Made by a program: the position numbers and the translations under genes
Shown: piece by piece, positions 14,986-22,715 of the stretch
Numbering within the stretch: position 1 is the first letter of the stretch
Layout: the number at the start of each line of letters is the position of its first letter
Notes under the pieces: model-generated
What the model saw: the letters and a program-made list of their open reading frames with translations, nothing else
The model's database searches: none
What the model was told of the DNA's origin: nothing
Assembly (NCBI GenBank): GCA_964551975.1
Contig: CAZKFI010000022.1
Coordinates: 1 to 34,383, forward strand
Direction of reading: 5' to 3'
Length of the DNA: 34,383 nt
Origin: REEB426 sp964551975
Lineage (GTDB): Bacteria; Actinomycetota; Actinomycetes; S36-B12

Positions 14986-15369
14986 CTAGCGGGGGAAGGC
15001 CTGGGGGGTTGCGCCCCAGCTCACAGCGCGCGTAGCGCACTCTGCGGCGGCGCTCACCGCAGCTGCTCGCTCATCGCCGGCCAACGTTGCGGCGAGTTCG
15101 GCGTAGATCGGCACCAGTCGGTTCTCCACCAGAGCTGCCAGCTCACGGACTTGATCGCGGTTAGGTTCGGCGATGGGGAGGTCGTAGGCGATCGCGGGGG
15201 GCGGTGCTTCCGGTGCCAGAGTTGACCATCGGTCACGCCAGGTTGCGTGCGCCTGCAGTGCCGCAAGTCCCTGGCGACGTTCGGCTCCACGCAGACGTGC
15301 TACCACGACCCCGTAGGCGTAGACGGCGGCATCCTCACCGGCCACGGCGGCGAGGAGTTCCGGACTCAC
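14986..15369 (-). CDS. Ferritin-like domain protein (DUF4439 type)
   Basis: A 127-residue Ala-rich, all-helical protein without a signal peptide. It is readable as four helices: SPELLAAVAGEDAAVYAYGVVVARL, ERRQGLAALQAHATWRDRW, RDQVRELAALVENRLVPIYAEL and the Ala-rich C-terminus. Glu residues at the centres of helices, such as GEDAAVYAYG and HATWRDRW, fit the ferritin-like pattern of DUF4439 proteins. GTG 15369 overlaps the previous stop as GTGA; GTG 15375 is an alternative. It follows a ferritin-like lipoprotein in the same operon, a pairing I recall near proS and rimP in other actinobacteria (Rv2843/Rv2844 region). Metal binding is inferred. Confidence 0.68.
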   Translation of the reverse strand: MSPELLAAVAGEDAAVYAYGVVVARLRGAERRQGLAALQAHATWRDRWSTLAPEAPPPAIAYDLPIAEPNRDQVRELAALVENRLVPIYAELAATLAGDERAAAVSAAAECATRAVSWGATPQAFPR

Positions 15370-15923
15370 GGCCACTGGCCACCTGCGAGACGAGTCAGGT
15401 ACGGCAGATGTGATGCCTCTGATGCCGCGATGAGCGCCAGAACCCGAGCCAGTTCGATCTCTGGGGCCCCGACGCAGGACGCGGTCCGCGCGCCTACTGC
15501 TTGGCGTTCGGCTTCGATGAGCCCTTGCAGAATCTCCGTGGCCGTCGATGGCTGTGGATCGGGCAGCGCCCCGGAATCCGCATTCGACGCGCCCATTGCC
15601 AGGGCGTGCGCGAGGTGCTGTTCGCGAATGGGCGTCAGTGCCCCGGTGAGGTCCGGGAGGGCAGCGATGGCCTGCGAGTAGCGGGCCACCAGGGCAGCCT
15701 CCGCACCGATGACTTCCTCGCGGATCGCCGCGCCGGCATCGGTAGTGGTGATTACCGCGCCATCCGACTCACCTTGGCCACTGCAGCCGACGAGTCCTGA
15801 ACTCACAAGTCCGAGCGAACCAAGCCCCAAGGAACCTAAACCCAGGGAACCTAAACCCAGGGAACCGAGTCCACCCAGTGTCGTTCGCCGGGAGATGAGC
15901 ACCGGCACACCCTGCCAGGTCAC
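15366..15923 (-). CDS. Tat-exported ferritin-like lipoprotein
   Basis: A 185-residue protein read from GTG 15923. Residues 11-47 form a twin-arginine lipoprotein signal: SRRTTLGG (Arg12-Arg13), a hydrophobic stretch made of SLGLG repeats, and lipobox LVGC (Cys47). The mature part is helical with EEVIGAEAALVARYSQAI, REQHLAHALAMG, LIEAERQAVGARTA and ELARVLALIAASEASHLPYL. Its Glu and Glu-xx-His residues are suitable for a di-iron ferritin-like site. The start could also be GTG 15908 or 15902, which keep the Arg pair. Frames further upstream overlap the divergent transporter and are not used. It is translationally coupled to the smaller ferritin-like gene. Confidence 0.72.
   Translation of the reverse strand: MTWQGVPVLISRRTTLGGLGSLGLGSLGLGSLGLGSLGLVSSGLVGCSGQGESDGAVITTTDAGAAIREEVIGAEAALVARYSQAIAALPDLTGALTPIREQHLAHALAMGASNADSGALPDPQPSTATEILQGLIEAERQAVGARTASCVGAPEIELARVLALIAASEASHLPYLTRLAGGQWP
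15804..15863. repeat. 15-bp minisatellite encoding the signal-peptide core
   Basis: Four tandem 15-bp units (15804-15818, 15819-15833, 15834-15848, 15849-15863) encode SLGLG three times and SLGLV once on the minus strand. The two units nearest the start codon are identical and use TTA leucine codons, which are rare in this high-GC sequence. Change by whole units would alter the length of the hydrophobic core without breaking the frame. Confidence 0.95.
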
Positions 15924-15971
15924 TGCAGCTTTTGCCAGGTCAGGTTCGAACCGCTCCGAGCGTGTCGCTGC

Positions 15972-15977
15972 CATACT
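15972..15977 (+). promoter_or_regulatory. -10 element (CATACT) for the POT transporter
   Basis: CATACT lies exactly six bases before GTG 15984 in the 60-bp divergent spacer shared with the ferritin-like lipoprotein gene. No Shine-Dalgarno sequence precedes the GTG, so a leaderless transcript is likely. Confidence 0.45.
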
Positions 15978-15983
15978 CCCGCT

Positions 15984-17444
15984 GTGTCGCAGCGGAGGCG
16001 TCAGCCCGGTGGTGTTCTCACTCTGGCACTCGTCGAGATGTGGGAACGCTTTTCGTTCTACGGCATGGTTGCCCTGCTGGTGCTGTTCCTGATCCGGCCA
16101 GAGGACGGCCCCTGGCCGCCCGGGCCAGGGCAAGGGTTCAGTGAGGCTGATGCCGCCGCCCTTTTCGGCTGCTACTCCGCACTCATACTCGCTGCACCAC
16201 TGCTGGGCGGATGGCTCGGTGATCGGCTCATCGGTCCGCGGCGTGCCTTGGTCATCGGCGGAGTGCTCATTGCCACAGGCCATTTCATCCTGCTCGCACC
16301 AGGTATCGAGTTGTTTTGGAGTGGTCTGCTCGTTATTGCAGCAGGCACCGGGCTACTCAAACCGAATATCTCCACGGTGCTTGGATCGCTATACAAAGAC
16401 GGAGATCCACGGCGTGACGGTGGTTTCTCGATTTTCTACTTCGGCATCAACCTGGGAGCCTTCACTGCACCCATCATCTGCGGTTGGATCGCGAACGCAT
16501 ATTCGTGGCGATTGGCTTTCTCGGTAGCTGGATTCGGCATGGTGATCGGCCTAGTGCAGTACGCGATCGGGCGTCACCGACTCGGTGATGCCGGCCGGGA
16601 AGTTCCGCGCCCTGCGACCGGTGAGCAGCGGCAGCGAGCCCTCCTCCTGGCTATTGCTGCCGCCTTGGCGATCTTCGCTCTGTTTGCCACCGCTATTCAC
16701 TTCCTCGGCTTCACCGCTGCCGTGATTGCCGCTGCGGTATCACTCACCATCATCGCCATCTCAATTCTCGCTTTTTGGGCACTACTGCGTCGCGCCCCAA
16801 CGTCATTGACGGAGCGGCGGCACTTGAAGGCGTTCCTCCTGCTCTTCATCGCCACGGTGGTGTACTTCACCCTTTCATCACAGGCCGGGTCCACGATTAC
16901 CGAGTTGACCCAGGAGTGGGTGAATCGTGATGTGCTGGGATTCACCGTCCCCACCAGCTGGTTGCTGTCCTTGAATCCGGTGCTCGTGGTGATCTTTGCA
17001 CCGCTATTCGCCGCGTTATGGACGCGCCTAGCCAGCCGGGCCCCCACGACACCTATGAAAATCGCCCTAGCAATCATCGGCGTTGGACTGAGCTTTCTGG
17101 TGATCGCCGTTCCAGGTTTCGCCGCCCAAGACCAACAGCGTTCCAGCCCTGGGTGGATTCTCCTCACCTTCTTGGTGCTGACCTGGGCCGAGTTACTCAT
17201 CGTGCCGATTGCTCTGGCGACGACAACCGAAATCGCGCCAGTTGGCCTCACCGGCCAACTGCTCGGCCTGTGGTACCTCGGCGCAGCCGTTGGCGGCTCA
17301 ATCGGTGGGCAGTTCGCCCGTCTCGTGGAAACCCTTGGCTATGGCGGGTACTTCCTGCTGTCCGGAGTGCTAGTGATCCTCATCGGACTGGTGTTTATCG
17401 GGCTCCGTCGACCATGGATTCGGCTACTTGCCCCCATCCGCTAG
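15984..17444 (+). CDS. Proton-dependent oligopeptide transporter (POT/PTR family)
   Basis: A 486-residue major-facilitator protein with about 12 to 14 transmembrane segments that should import di- and tripeptides with protons. The first helix has the family motif ExxERFSFYG (Glu18, Glu21, Arg22). The PTR2 signature IFYFGINLGAFTAPIICG lies near residue 150. GxLGDRLIGPRRA forms the loop after helix 2. The C-terminal half has the conserved WAELLIVPIALATTTEIAP. It starts at GTG 15984 behind a leaderless-type -10. It ends 72 bp before rimP, which reads the same way but probably has its own promoter. Confidence 0.93.
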   Translation: MSQRRRQPGGVLTLALVEMWERFSFYGMVALLVLFLIRPEDGPWPPGPGQGFSEADAAALFGCYSALILAAPLLGGWLGDRLIGPRRALVIGGVLIATGHFILLAPGIELFWSGLLVIAAGTGLLKPNISTVLGSLYKDGDPRRDGGFSIFYFGINLGAFTAPIICGWIANAYSWRLAFSVAGFGMVIGLVQYAIGRHRLGDAGREVPRPATGEQRQRALLLAIAAALAIFALFATAIHFLGFTAAVIAAAVSLTIIAISILAFWALLRRAPTSLTERRHLKAFLLLFIATVVYFTLSSQAGSTITELTQEWVNRDVLGFTVPTSWLLSLNPVLVVIFAPLFAALWTRLASRAPTTPMKIALAIIGVGLSFLVIAVPGFAAQDQQRSSPGWILLTFLVLTWAELLIVPIALATTTEIAPVGLTGQLLGLWYLGAAVGGSIGGQFARLVETLGYGGYFLLSGVLVILIGLVFIGLRRPWIRLLAPIR

Positions 17445-17488
17445 CGCTGGCGATTAAGGCGCATCTGCAACGGGAACTCCCCGCTGGA

Positions 17489-17494
17489 TAGGGT
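17489..17494 (+). promoter_or_regulatory. Possible -10 element (TAGGGT) for rimP
   Basis: TAGGGT fits TANNNT, 10 bp before the strong GAGGAGG ribosome-binding site (17504-17510) of rimP. Transcription would start near 17501, giving a very short leader. No clear -35 is seen. Confidence 0.3.
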
Positions 17495-17516
17495 CGGCTT
17501 GTCGAGGAGGTGGAGC

Positions 17517-17993
17517 ATGGCGGCGGCTGCCGATCTGCAGGTCGGCCTTGCCCCGGTGATCCAGGCTCTGGGAGTAGACCTCGAAGAGGTGCAGGTCCAG
17601 GGTGCCGGGCGGCGAACCGTAGTGCGGGTCATCGTCGATCGAGACGGTGGCATTGATTTGGACTGCGTTGCTGATGTCACCCGAGCGGTGTCGGCGGCGC
17701 TGGATGACGGACCGCTGTCGAACGTGATCACCGGCCCTTACTTGCTCGAAGTGAGTTCCCCCGGCGTAGATCGCCCGTTGACGACCTCAGCGCACTGGCG
17801 GCGCGCGATCGGTCGACTCGTACGCATCGAGACCAGCGATGGTCGGACCCGCGAGGGTCGACTGCGCTCCTGCGATGGCACGGCCGTGGTACTGGACGGC
17901 GGTGCAACTGAAGGGGGCGAGGAGACAATGCTCCTTGAGCAGGTCAGCAGGGCCGTGGTGCAGGTGGAGTTCGGAGCTGTGGATGCAACCTGA
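17517..17993 (+). CDS. rimP: Ribosome maturation factor RimP
   Basis: A 158-residue protein needed for 30S subunit maturation. The N-terminal alpha/beta domain has LAPVIQALGVDLEEVQVQ, VRVIVDRDGGIDLDCVADVTRAVSAAL and YLLEVSSPGVDRPL, the family hallmark. A C-terminal Sm-like barrel (about 90-155) follows. ATG 17517 is preferred over the upstream GTG 17499 because GAGGAGG lies six bases before it. First gene of the rimP-nusA-ylxR-infB-rbfA-truB cluster common to bacteria. Confidence 0.93.
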   Translation: MAAAADLQVGLAPVIQALGVDLEEVQVQGAGRRTVVRVIVDRDGGIDLDCVADVTRAVSAALDDGPLSNVITGPYLLEVSSPGVDRPLTTSAHWRRAIGRLVRIETSDGRTREGRLRSCDGTAVVLDGGATEGGEETMLLEQVSRAVVQVEFGAVDAT

Positions 17994-18011
17994 CGGTGAA
18001 GGGAGGTCTTC

Positions 18012-19046
18012 GTGGATATCGACGTGACGGCGTTGAAGGCGTTAGTCCGGGAGAAGGGCCTGTCCCTTGATCTGGTGGTCTCATCCATCGAGCAGGCACT
18101 GCTGGTTGCGTATCAGCGCACCGGGGGTGCAGCTGAGCATGCTCGGGTAGAACTGGATCGAAAGTCAGGGCATGTCGTCGTGTTCGCGGCCGAAGTCGAC
18201 GATTCTGGCGCGGTGCTGCGCGAGTATGACGACACCCCGGAGGGGTTTGGGCGAGTTGCGGCGACCACAGCCCGTCAGGTCCTGCTGTCGCGACTGCGCG
18301 AGGCCAGTGGCGAGGTAACCCATAGTGAGTTTGTAGGCCGCGAGGGTGACCTGGTGTCTGGTGTGGTCCAGCAATCCAGTAACCCGCGCATGGTTCGAAT
18401 TGATCTCGGCAAAGTAGAGGCAACGTTGCCGCCGGAGGAGCAAGTTCCCGGGGAGAGCTACCAGCACGGTGATCGCATCAAGGTCCTCGTTACGAATGTG
18501 CGTAAGGGCTTCAAGGGTCCTCTCGTCACGGTTTCACGTAGTCATCCCAATCTGGTACGAGCACTTTTTGCATTAGAGGTGCCTGAGATAGCGGATGGCA
18601 CTGTAGAGATCTGTGCCGTGGCCCGCGAAGCCGGGCACCGCACCAAGATTGCCGTGCGGTCCCAAGTACCTGGAGTGAACCCGAAGGGTGCATGTATCGG
18701 ACCGATGGGGCAGCGGGTGCGTCAGGTGATGGCGAAGCTGAATGGCGAGAAGATAGACATCGTCGACTTCAGTGATGATCCCGCCGAAATGGTGGCTCAT
18801 GCGCTGTCACCGGCGCGTGTGAACTCCGTCGAGGTGGTGGACCTTGGCGCTAGGTCCGCACGGGTGATCGTCCCCGACTACCAACTTTCCCTCGCGATCG
18901 GACGCGAGGGTCAGAACGCGCGCTTGGCAGCCCGGCTGACCGGCTGGCGTATCGACATCCGCTCAGACACCGCGCCCGGAACCGATGCGCCGCTCCCCAC
19001 GGAGGACCCGCGCGCCGAGGAGACCCCCACCGAGGCCCCCACCTGA
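18012..19046 (+). CDS. nusA: Transcription termination/antitermination factor NusA
   Basis: A 344-residue RNA polymerase-binding factor that affects pausing, termination and antitermination. The N-terminal polymerase-binding domain (1-120) is followed by an S1 domain (about 125-195, including GDLVSGVVQQSSNPRMVRIDLG). KH1 is around GPMGQRVRQVMAKLNGEKIDIV, and KH2 around LAIGREGQNARLAARLTGWRIDI. The C-terminal acidic repeats of proteobacterial NusA are absent, as is normal outside that group. A Pro/Glu/Thr-rich tail ends it. GTG 18012 has GGGAGG five bases upstream. Confidence 0.95.
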   Translation: MDIDVTALKALVREKGLSLDLVVSSIEQALLVAYQRTGGAAEHARVELDRKSGHVVVFAAEVDDSGAVLREYDDTPEGFGRVAATTARQVLLSRLREASGEVTHSEFVGREGDLVSGVVQQSSNPRMVRIDLGKVEATLPPEEQVPGESYQHGDRIKVLVTNVRKGFKGPLVTVSRSHPNLVRALFALEVPEIADGTVEICAVAREAGHRTKIAVRSQVPGVNPKGACIGPMGQRVRQVMAKLNGEKIDIVDFSDDPAEMVAHALSPARVNSVEVVDLGARSARVIVPDYQLSLAIGREGQNARLAARLTGWRIDIRSDTAPGTDAPLPTEDPRAEETPTEAPT

Positions 19047-19073
19047 ACCGGGGGCGGCGCAGTGGAACAGGCC

Positions 19074-19094
19074 AGCCTGCCGGCGCGGTAGGCT
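19074..19094 (+). other. Hairpin in the nusA-ylxR spacer
   Basis: AGCCTGCC (19074-19081) and GGTAGGCT (19087-19094) pair over eight positions, one of them G-U, around a five-base GGCGC loop. There is no U-run, so it is not a simple terminator. It could be a processing or attenuation element in the 74-bp spacer. Confidence 0.4.
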
Positions 19095-19120
19095 CTGCCT
19101 CGGTCGTCTGGACCGGGCCG

Positions 19121-19366
19121 GTGCGTACATGTGTCGGTTGTCGGGACCGGGCAACCGCGTCCGAGTTGCTTCGGGTGGTGGCCGGTGACGGCATCGTCAT
19201 CCCCGACCCGCAGCACCGCCTGCCCGGACGGGGTGCTTACATCCACCCGGTGGTGGGATGTTTGGACCTCGCCCAGCGCAGGAAGGCCTGGGCACGCGCC
19301 CTGCGGGTTCCAGGTCCTTTGGACAGTTCGCTGCTACGAGCTCGACTCCAGGCCGGCGAACAGTAA
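19121..19366 (+). CDS. ylxR: YlxR family (DUF448) RNA-binding protein
   Basis: An 81-residue basic protein. It begins with the family signature RTCVGCRDR (residues 2-10). LPGRGAYIHP and CLDLAQRRKAWARAL follow, all typical of YlxR, a small nucleic-acid-binding protein found between nusA and infB. Reports link YlxR to RNase P and to transcription. GTG 19121 gives the start MRTCVGC. No strong ribosome-binding site is seen, but the gene is inside the nusA operon. Confidence 0.9.
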   Translation: MRTCVGCRDRATASELLRVVAGDGIVIPDPQHRLPGRGAYIHPVVGCLDLAQRRKAWARALRVPGPLDSSLLRARLQAGEQ

Positions 19367-19512
19367 CGGTGAAGGCAACCGCCGGCACCGCCAACGTCGA
19401 GCGGGAGAGTCATGAGGACGAGCCCCCGATGAACGCGCAGAAATGACAGTAGTCATGCGTCGTTCGCACTGACGGTCCGGTGCGTGAGCACCCGGACCAA
19501 GACTGGAGAGTG

Positions 19513-22287
19513 GTGTCAAAGGTTCGGGTGCACGAGCTCGCAAAGGAGCTCGGAGTAGACAGCAAGACGGTGCTTGCCAAACTCGCCGACCTCGGCGAAT
19601 ACGTGAAGTCTGCGTCCTCAACGATCGAAGCCCCGGTTGCCCGGCGGCTGCGCGAGGCTATGCCCGCCGCGCCCGCTGCCGCGAAGGCACCGGCAAAGAA
19701 GGCGGCCAAGGCCGCCAAGGCCAGTCCCGCGGCAGGATCAGGTGCGCAGGACGCGACTCCTCAGCCCACGGGTGCTGGCGAACTCGCCGGCACGGCCGTT
19801 CCCGATGGTGCCGGCAGCGGGATCGCGGCGACAGAGACGACGGCGGCGACACATACGACGCCTGTCGCAGAAGCTCCCGCGGCGCCAGCCGCACAGGAAC
19901 CCACGCCGGAGGCGGGTGCTCGCCCCGGTATGCCCGACGGTCCGCCGCGACCGGGCCCGCGACCAGGTGGACCGCGTCCGGGTAATAACCCGTTCGGCAC
20001 CAGCACTGGAATGGGACGTCCCGGAGCACCGCGTCCCGGCAACAACCCCTTTACCGGCAATGTCGGCATGAATCGTGGTGCCGGAGTTCCCGGCGCCCCG
20101 CGACCGACCCCCGGAGGCATGCCACCGCGACCGGCGCGCCCCGGTGGTCCAGGTGGACCCGGTCGTCCAGGTGGACCCGGTGGTCCCGGTGGTCCCGGTG
20201 GAGCAGGTCGCCCCGGCCGTCCCGGCGGTGCCGGCGCTCCCGGTGGCGGACGTGGTCCGGGCCGTGGCGGCTTCGGGGCACCGGGTGCCGGCGCTCCCGG
20301 AGGCGGTGGAGCCCCCGGTGGATTCCCAGGACGCGGTGGCCCTGGCGGCCGCGGCACGACGGCCGGTGCATTCGGCCGTCCCGGTGGTCGACCCTCACGT
20401 GGACGCAAGTCCAAGCGCGCAAAGCGCCAGGAGTTCGACAACATGCAGGCCCCGACCATCGGAGGCGTGCGAGTCAGCCGCGGGAGCGGTGAAGTCATCC
20501 GCCTGCCGCGTGGCGCCAGCCTTACCGACTTCGCCGAACGCATCAACGCGATGCCCGCTGACCTGGTCAAGATGCTCATCGAGTTGGGTGAGATGGTCAC
20601 GGCCACGCAGTCCATCGACGATGACACGCTGCGTCTGCTCGGGAGTGAACTCAACTACGAGGTGCAGGTTGTTTCCCCGGAAGACGAGGATCGCGAGCTG
20701 CTGGAGTCTTTCGATATCGAATTCGGTCAGGACGAGGGCGAGGCCGACGACCTGGTGATTCGACCGCCGGTGGTCACGGTGATGGGCCACGTCGATCACG
20801 GCAAGACACTGCTCTTGGACGCTATCCGGCGAACAAACGTCGTCGGCGGCGAGGCCGGTGGCATCACCCAGCACATCGGTGCCTACCAGGTGCAGGCGCA
20901 TACGCCCGATGGCGATCGCCCGATCACCTTCATCGATACCCCAGGTCACGAGGCATTCACGGCCATGCGCGCCCGCGGCGCCCAGGTCACGGACATCGCG
21001 ATCCTGGTCGTAGCGGCCGATGACGGTGTGAAGCCTCAGACCATTGAGGCGCTCAACCATGCTCAGGCTGCTGAGGTGCCGATCGTGGTCGCGGTGAACA
21101 AGGTGGATAAGGAAGGTGCGGATCCGACCAAGGTGCGCGGCCAATTGACGGAGTACGGGCTGGTCGCCGAGGAGTACGGCGGCGAGACCATGTTCGTCGA
21201 TGTCTCCGCCAAGCAGGGGATGGGCTTGGAGCAGCTCCTTGAAGCAGTCCTGCTCACCGCCGATGCCGCGTTGGACCTTCGTGCCAACCCGAACCAGGAT
21301 GCCCAGGGTGTTGCCATCGAGGCTCATCTGGATCGCGGGCGCGGCCCGGTGGCGACGGTGCTCGTGCAACGCGGCACCCTGCGACCTGGTGACTCGATCG
21401 TCGCGGGCGATGCGTTCGGTCGCGTTCGGGCCATGCTCGATGACGAGGGCAATCCGGTAGAGATCGCCGGCCCGTCGTATCCGGTGCAGGTCCTCGGTCT
21501 CACTTCCGTCCCCGGTGCAGGAGACACGTTCCTGGTCGTACCCGAGGACAGAGTTGCCCGGCAGATTGCGCAGACCAGGCAGGCCCGCGAGCGCAATGCG
21601 CTCTTGGCTCGCAGTCGCGTCAAGCGATCCCTGGAGGACTTCCTCGCATCCATCGAGAAGGGGGAAGTTGCCGAACTCACCCTCATCCTCAAGGGCGACG
21701 TCTCCGGATCGGTGGAGGCCCTGGAAGATGCACTCGTCAAACTCGATGTCGGCGAGGGTGTATCACTGCGCGTCATCCACCGTGGCGTAGGTGCGATCAC
21801 GAAGAACGACGTCACCCTGGCAAGTGCCTCCAAGGCGGTCATCATTGGCTTCAACGTGCGCCCGGAAGGCAAGGTGGCCGAGTTCGCCGCTCAGGAGGGC
21901 GTCGACGTTCGCTTCTACAGCGTCATCTACCAGGCGATCGAAGAGGTCGAAGCAGCCCTGCGCGGCATGCTCAAGCCGGAATTCGAAGAGGTGCAGTTGG
22001 GTACCGCCCAGGTTCGGGAGGTCTTCCGGTCATCCAAGTTCGGCACCATCGCAGGATGTCTCGTCCAGTCTGGCGAGATTCGTCGCCACGCCAAGGCACG
22101 ACTCATTCGCGACGGAGCAGTTGTGGCCAACGACCTGTCAGTGGCCACGCTGCGTCGCTTCAAGGACGATGTCACCGAGGTACGCGATGGCTTCGAATGC
22201 GGCATCAACCTGGGCTCGTATCAGGATCTCAAGGTCGATGACGTCATCGAGACCTACGAGATGCGCGAGAAGCCACGTAAGCCATGA
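19513..22287 (+). CDS. infB: Translation initiation factor IF-2
   Basis: A GTPase that places initiator tRNA on the 30S subunit and promotes subunit joining. About 924 residues from GTG 19513. An IF2_N domain (VRVHELAKELGVDSKTVLAKL, 4-50) comes first. A disordered linker follows, Ala-rich then strongly Gly/Pro/Arg-rich (about 140-300). A second IF2_N segment spans about 330-400. The G domain has GHVDHGKT (425-432), DTPGHE from 475 and NKVD (529-532), and domains II to IV end the protein. The GTG is preceded by GGAG and gives MSKVRVHEL, matching homologues; an upstream in-frame GTG at 19480 is less likely. Its stop overlaps rbfA. Confidence 0.96.
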   Translation: MSKVRVHELAKELGVDSKTVLAKLADLGEYVKSASSTIEAPVARRLREAMPAAPAAAKAPAKKAAKAAKASPAAGSGAQDATPQPTGAGELAGTAVPDGAGSGIAATETTAATHTTPVAEAPAAPAAQEPTPEAGARPGMPDGPPRPGPRPGGPRPGNNPFGTSTGMGRPGAPRPGNNPFTGNVGMNRGAGVPGAPRPTPGGMPPRPARPGGPGGPGRPGGPGGPGGPGGAGRPGRPGGAGAPGGGRGPGRGGFGAPGAGAPGGGGAPGGFPGRGGPGGRGTTAGAFGRPGGRPSRGRKSKRAKRQEFDNMQAPTIGGVRVSRGSGEVIRLPRGASLTDFAERINAMPADLVKMLIELGEMVTATQSIDDDTLRLLGSELNYEVQVVSPEDEDRELLESFDIEFGQDEGEADDLVIRPPVVTVMGHVDHGKTLLLDAIRRTNVVGGEAGGITQHIGAYQVQAHTPDGDRPITFIDTPGHEAFTAMRARGAQVTDIAILVVAADDGVKPQTIEALNHAQAAEVPIVVAVNKVDKEGADPTKVRGQLTEYGLVAEEYGGETMFVDVSAKQGMGLEQLLEAVLLTADAALDLRANPNQDAQGVAIEAHLDRGRGPVATVLVQRGTLRPGDSIVAGDAFGRVRAMLDDEGNPVEIAGPSYPVQVLGLTSVPGAGDTFLVVPEDRVARQIAQTRQARERNALLARSRVKRSLEDFLASIEKGEVAELTLILKGDVSGSVEALEDALVKLDVGEGVSLRVIHRGVGAITKNDVTLASASKAVIIGFNVRPEGKVAEFAAQEGVDVRFYSVIYQAIEEVEAALRGMLKPEFEEVQLGTAQVREVFRSSKFGTIAGCLVQSGEIRRHAKARLIRDGAVVANDLSVATLRRFKDDVTEVRDGFECGINLGSYQDLKVDDVIETYEMREKPRKP

Positions 22288-22715
22288 GCAGCCCGGAACG
22301 TCAGCGACGAATGGCGGACCGGATCAAGGAGATCGTCGCGCAGGTTCTTGAAACGCGGATCAAGGATCCACGGTTGGGGTTCATCACGGTGACCGATGTG
22401 CGGGTTACCGCGGACCTCCGCGAGGCTTCGGTCTTCTACACGGTCCTGGGAGATGAAGCGGAGCGCGTGGCCACGGCCGCTGCTCTGGAGTCGGCGAAGG
22501 GCGTCCTGCGCTCCGAGGTCGGCAAGCAGACGGGCGTGAAGTTCACTCCGACCCTGGCCTTCTTCCCGGATGCTCTTCCGGACAATGCCCGCCACGTAGA
22601 GGAGTTGCTTCGGGAAGCCGCACAAGCCGATGCGGCGGTGCATGAGCGTGCTGAGGGTGCGCACTACGCGGGTGAGGCCGATCCGTATCGGCATCCGCGC
22701 GAAGAGCAGGAGTGA
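22284..22715 (+). CDS. rbfA: 30S ribosome-binding factor RbfA
   Basis: A 143-residue KH-fold protein for late 30S maturation and 16S rRNA 5' end processing. Conserved features are RRMADRIKEIVAQVLETRIKDPRLGFITVTDV, ADLREASVFYTVLG, the ALESAKGVLRSEVG helix and FTPTLAFFPD. ATG 22284 overlaps the infB stop (ATGA), and its own stop overlaps truB (GTGA). An acidic, His-rich tail (about 125-143) extends the core. Confidence 0.94.
   Translation: MSSPERQRRMADRIKEIVAQVLETRIKDPRLGFITVTDVRVTADLREASVFYTVLGDEAERVATAAALESAKGVLRSEVGKQTGVKFTPTLAFFPDALPDNARHVEELLREAAQADAAVHERAEGAHYAGEADPYRHPREEQE

Noticed and set aside
15924..16283. N-terminal extension of the ferritin-like lipoprotein
   Set aside because: It overlaps the transporter start and would place the Tat signal internally; GTG 15923 or later is sensible.
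19443..19456. Inverted repeat ATGAC-AGTA-GTCAT before infB
   Set aside because: Too short and A+T-containing to call a terminator, and no U-run follows; may be chance.
19761..20654. 297-codon minus-strand open frame opposite the infB linker
   Set aside because: It is made of Pro/Gly/Ala-rich low-complexity sequence mirrored from the IF-2 linker, lacks a ribosome-binding site and crosses essential infB sequence. It is open only because of base composition.
20395..21369. 324-codon minus-strand open frame opposite the IF-2 G domain
   Set aside because: It resembles no protein family and lies antisense to the strongly conserved GTPase domain.
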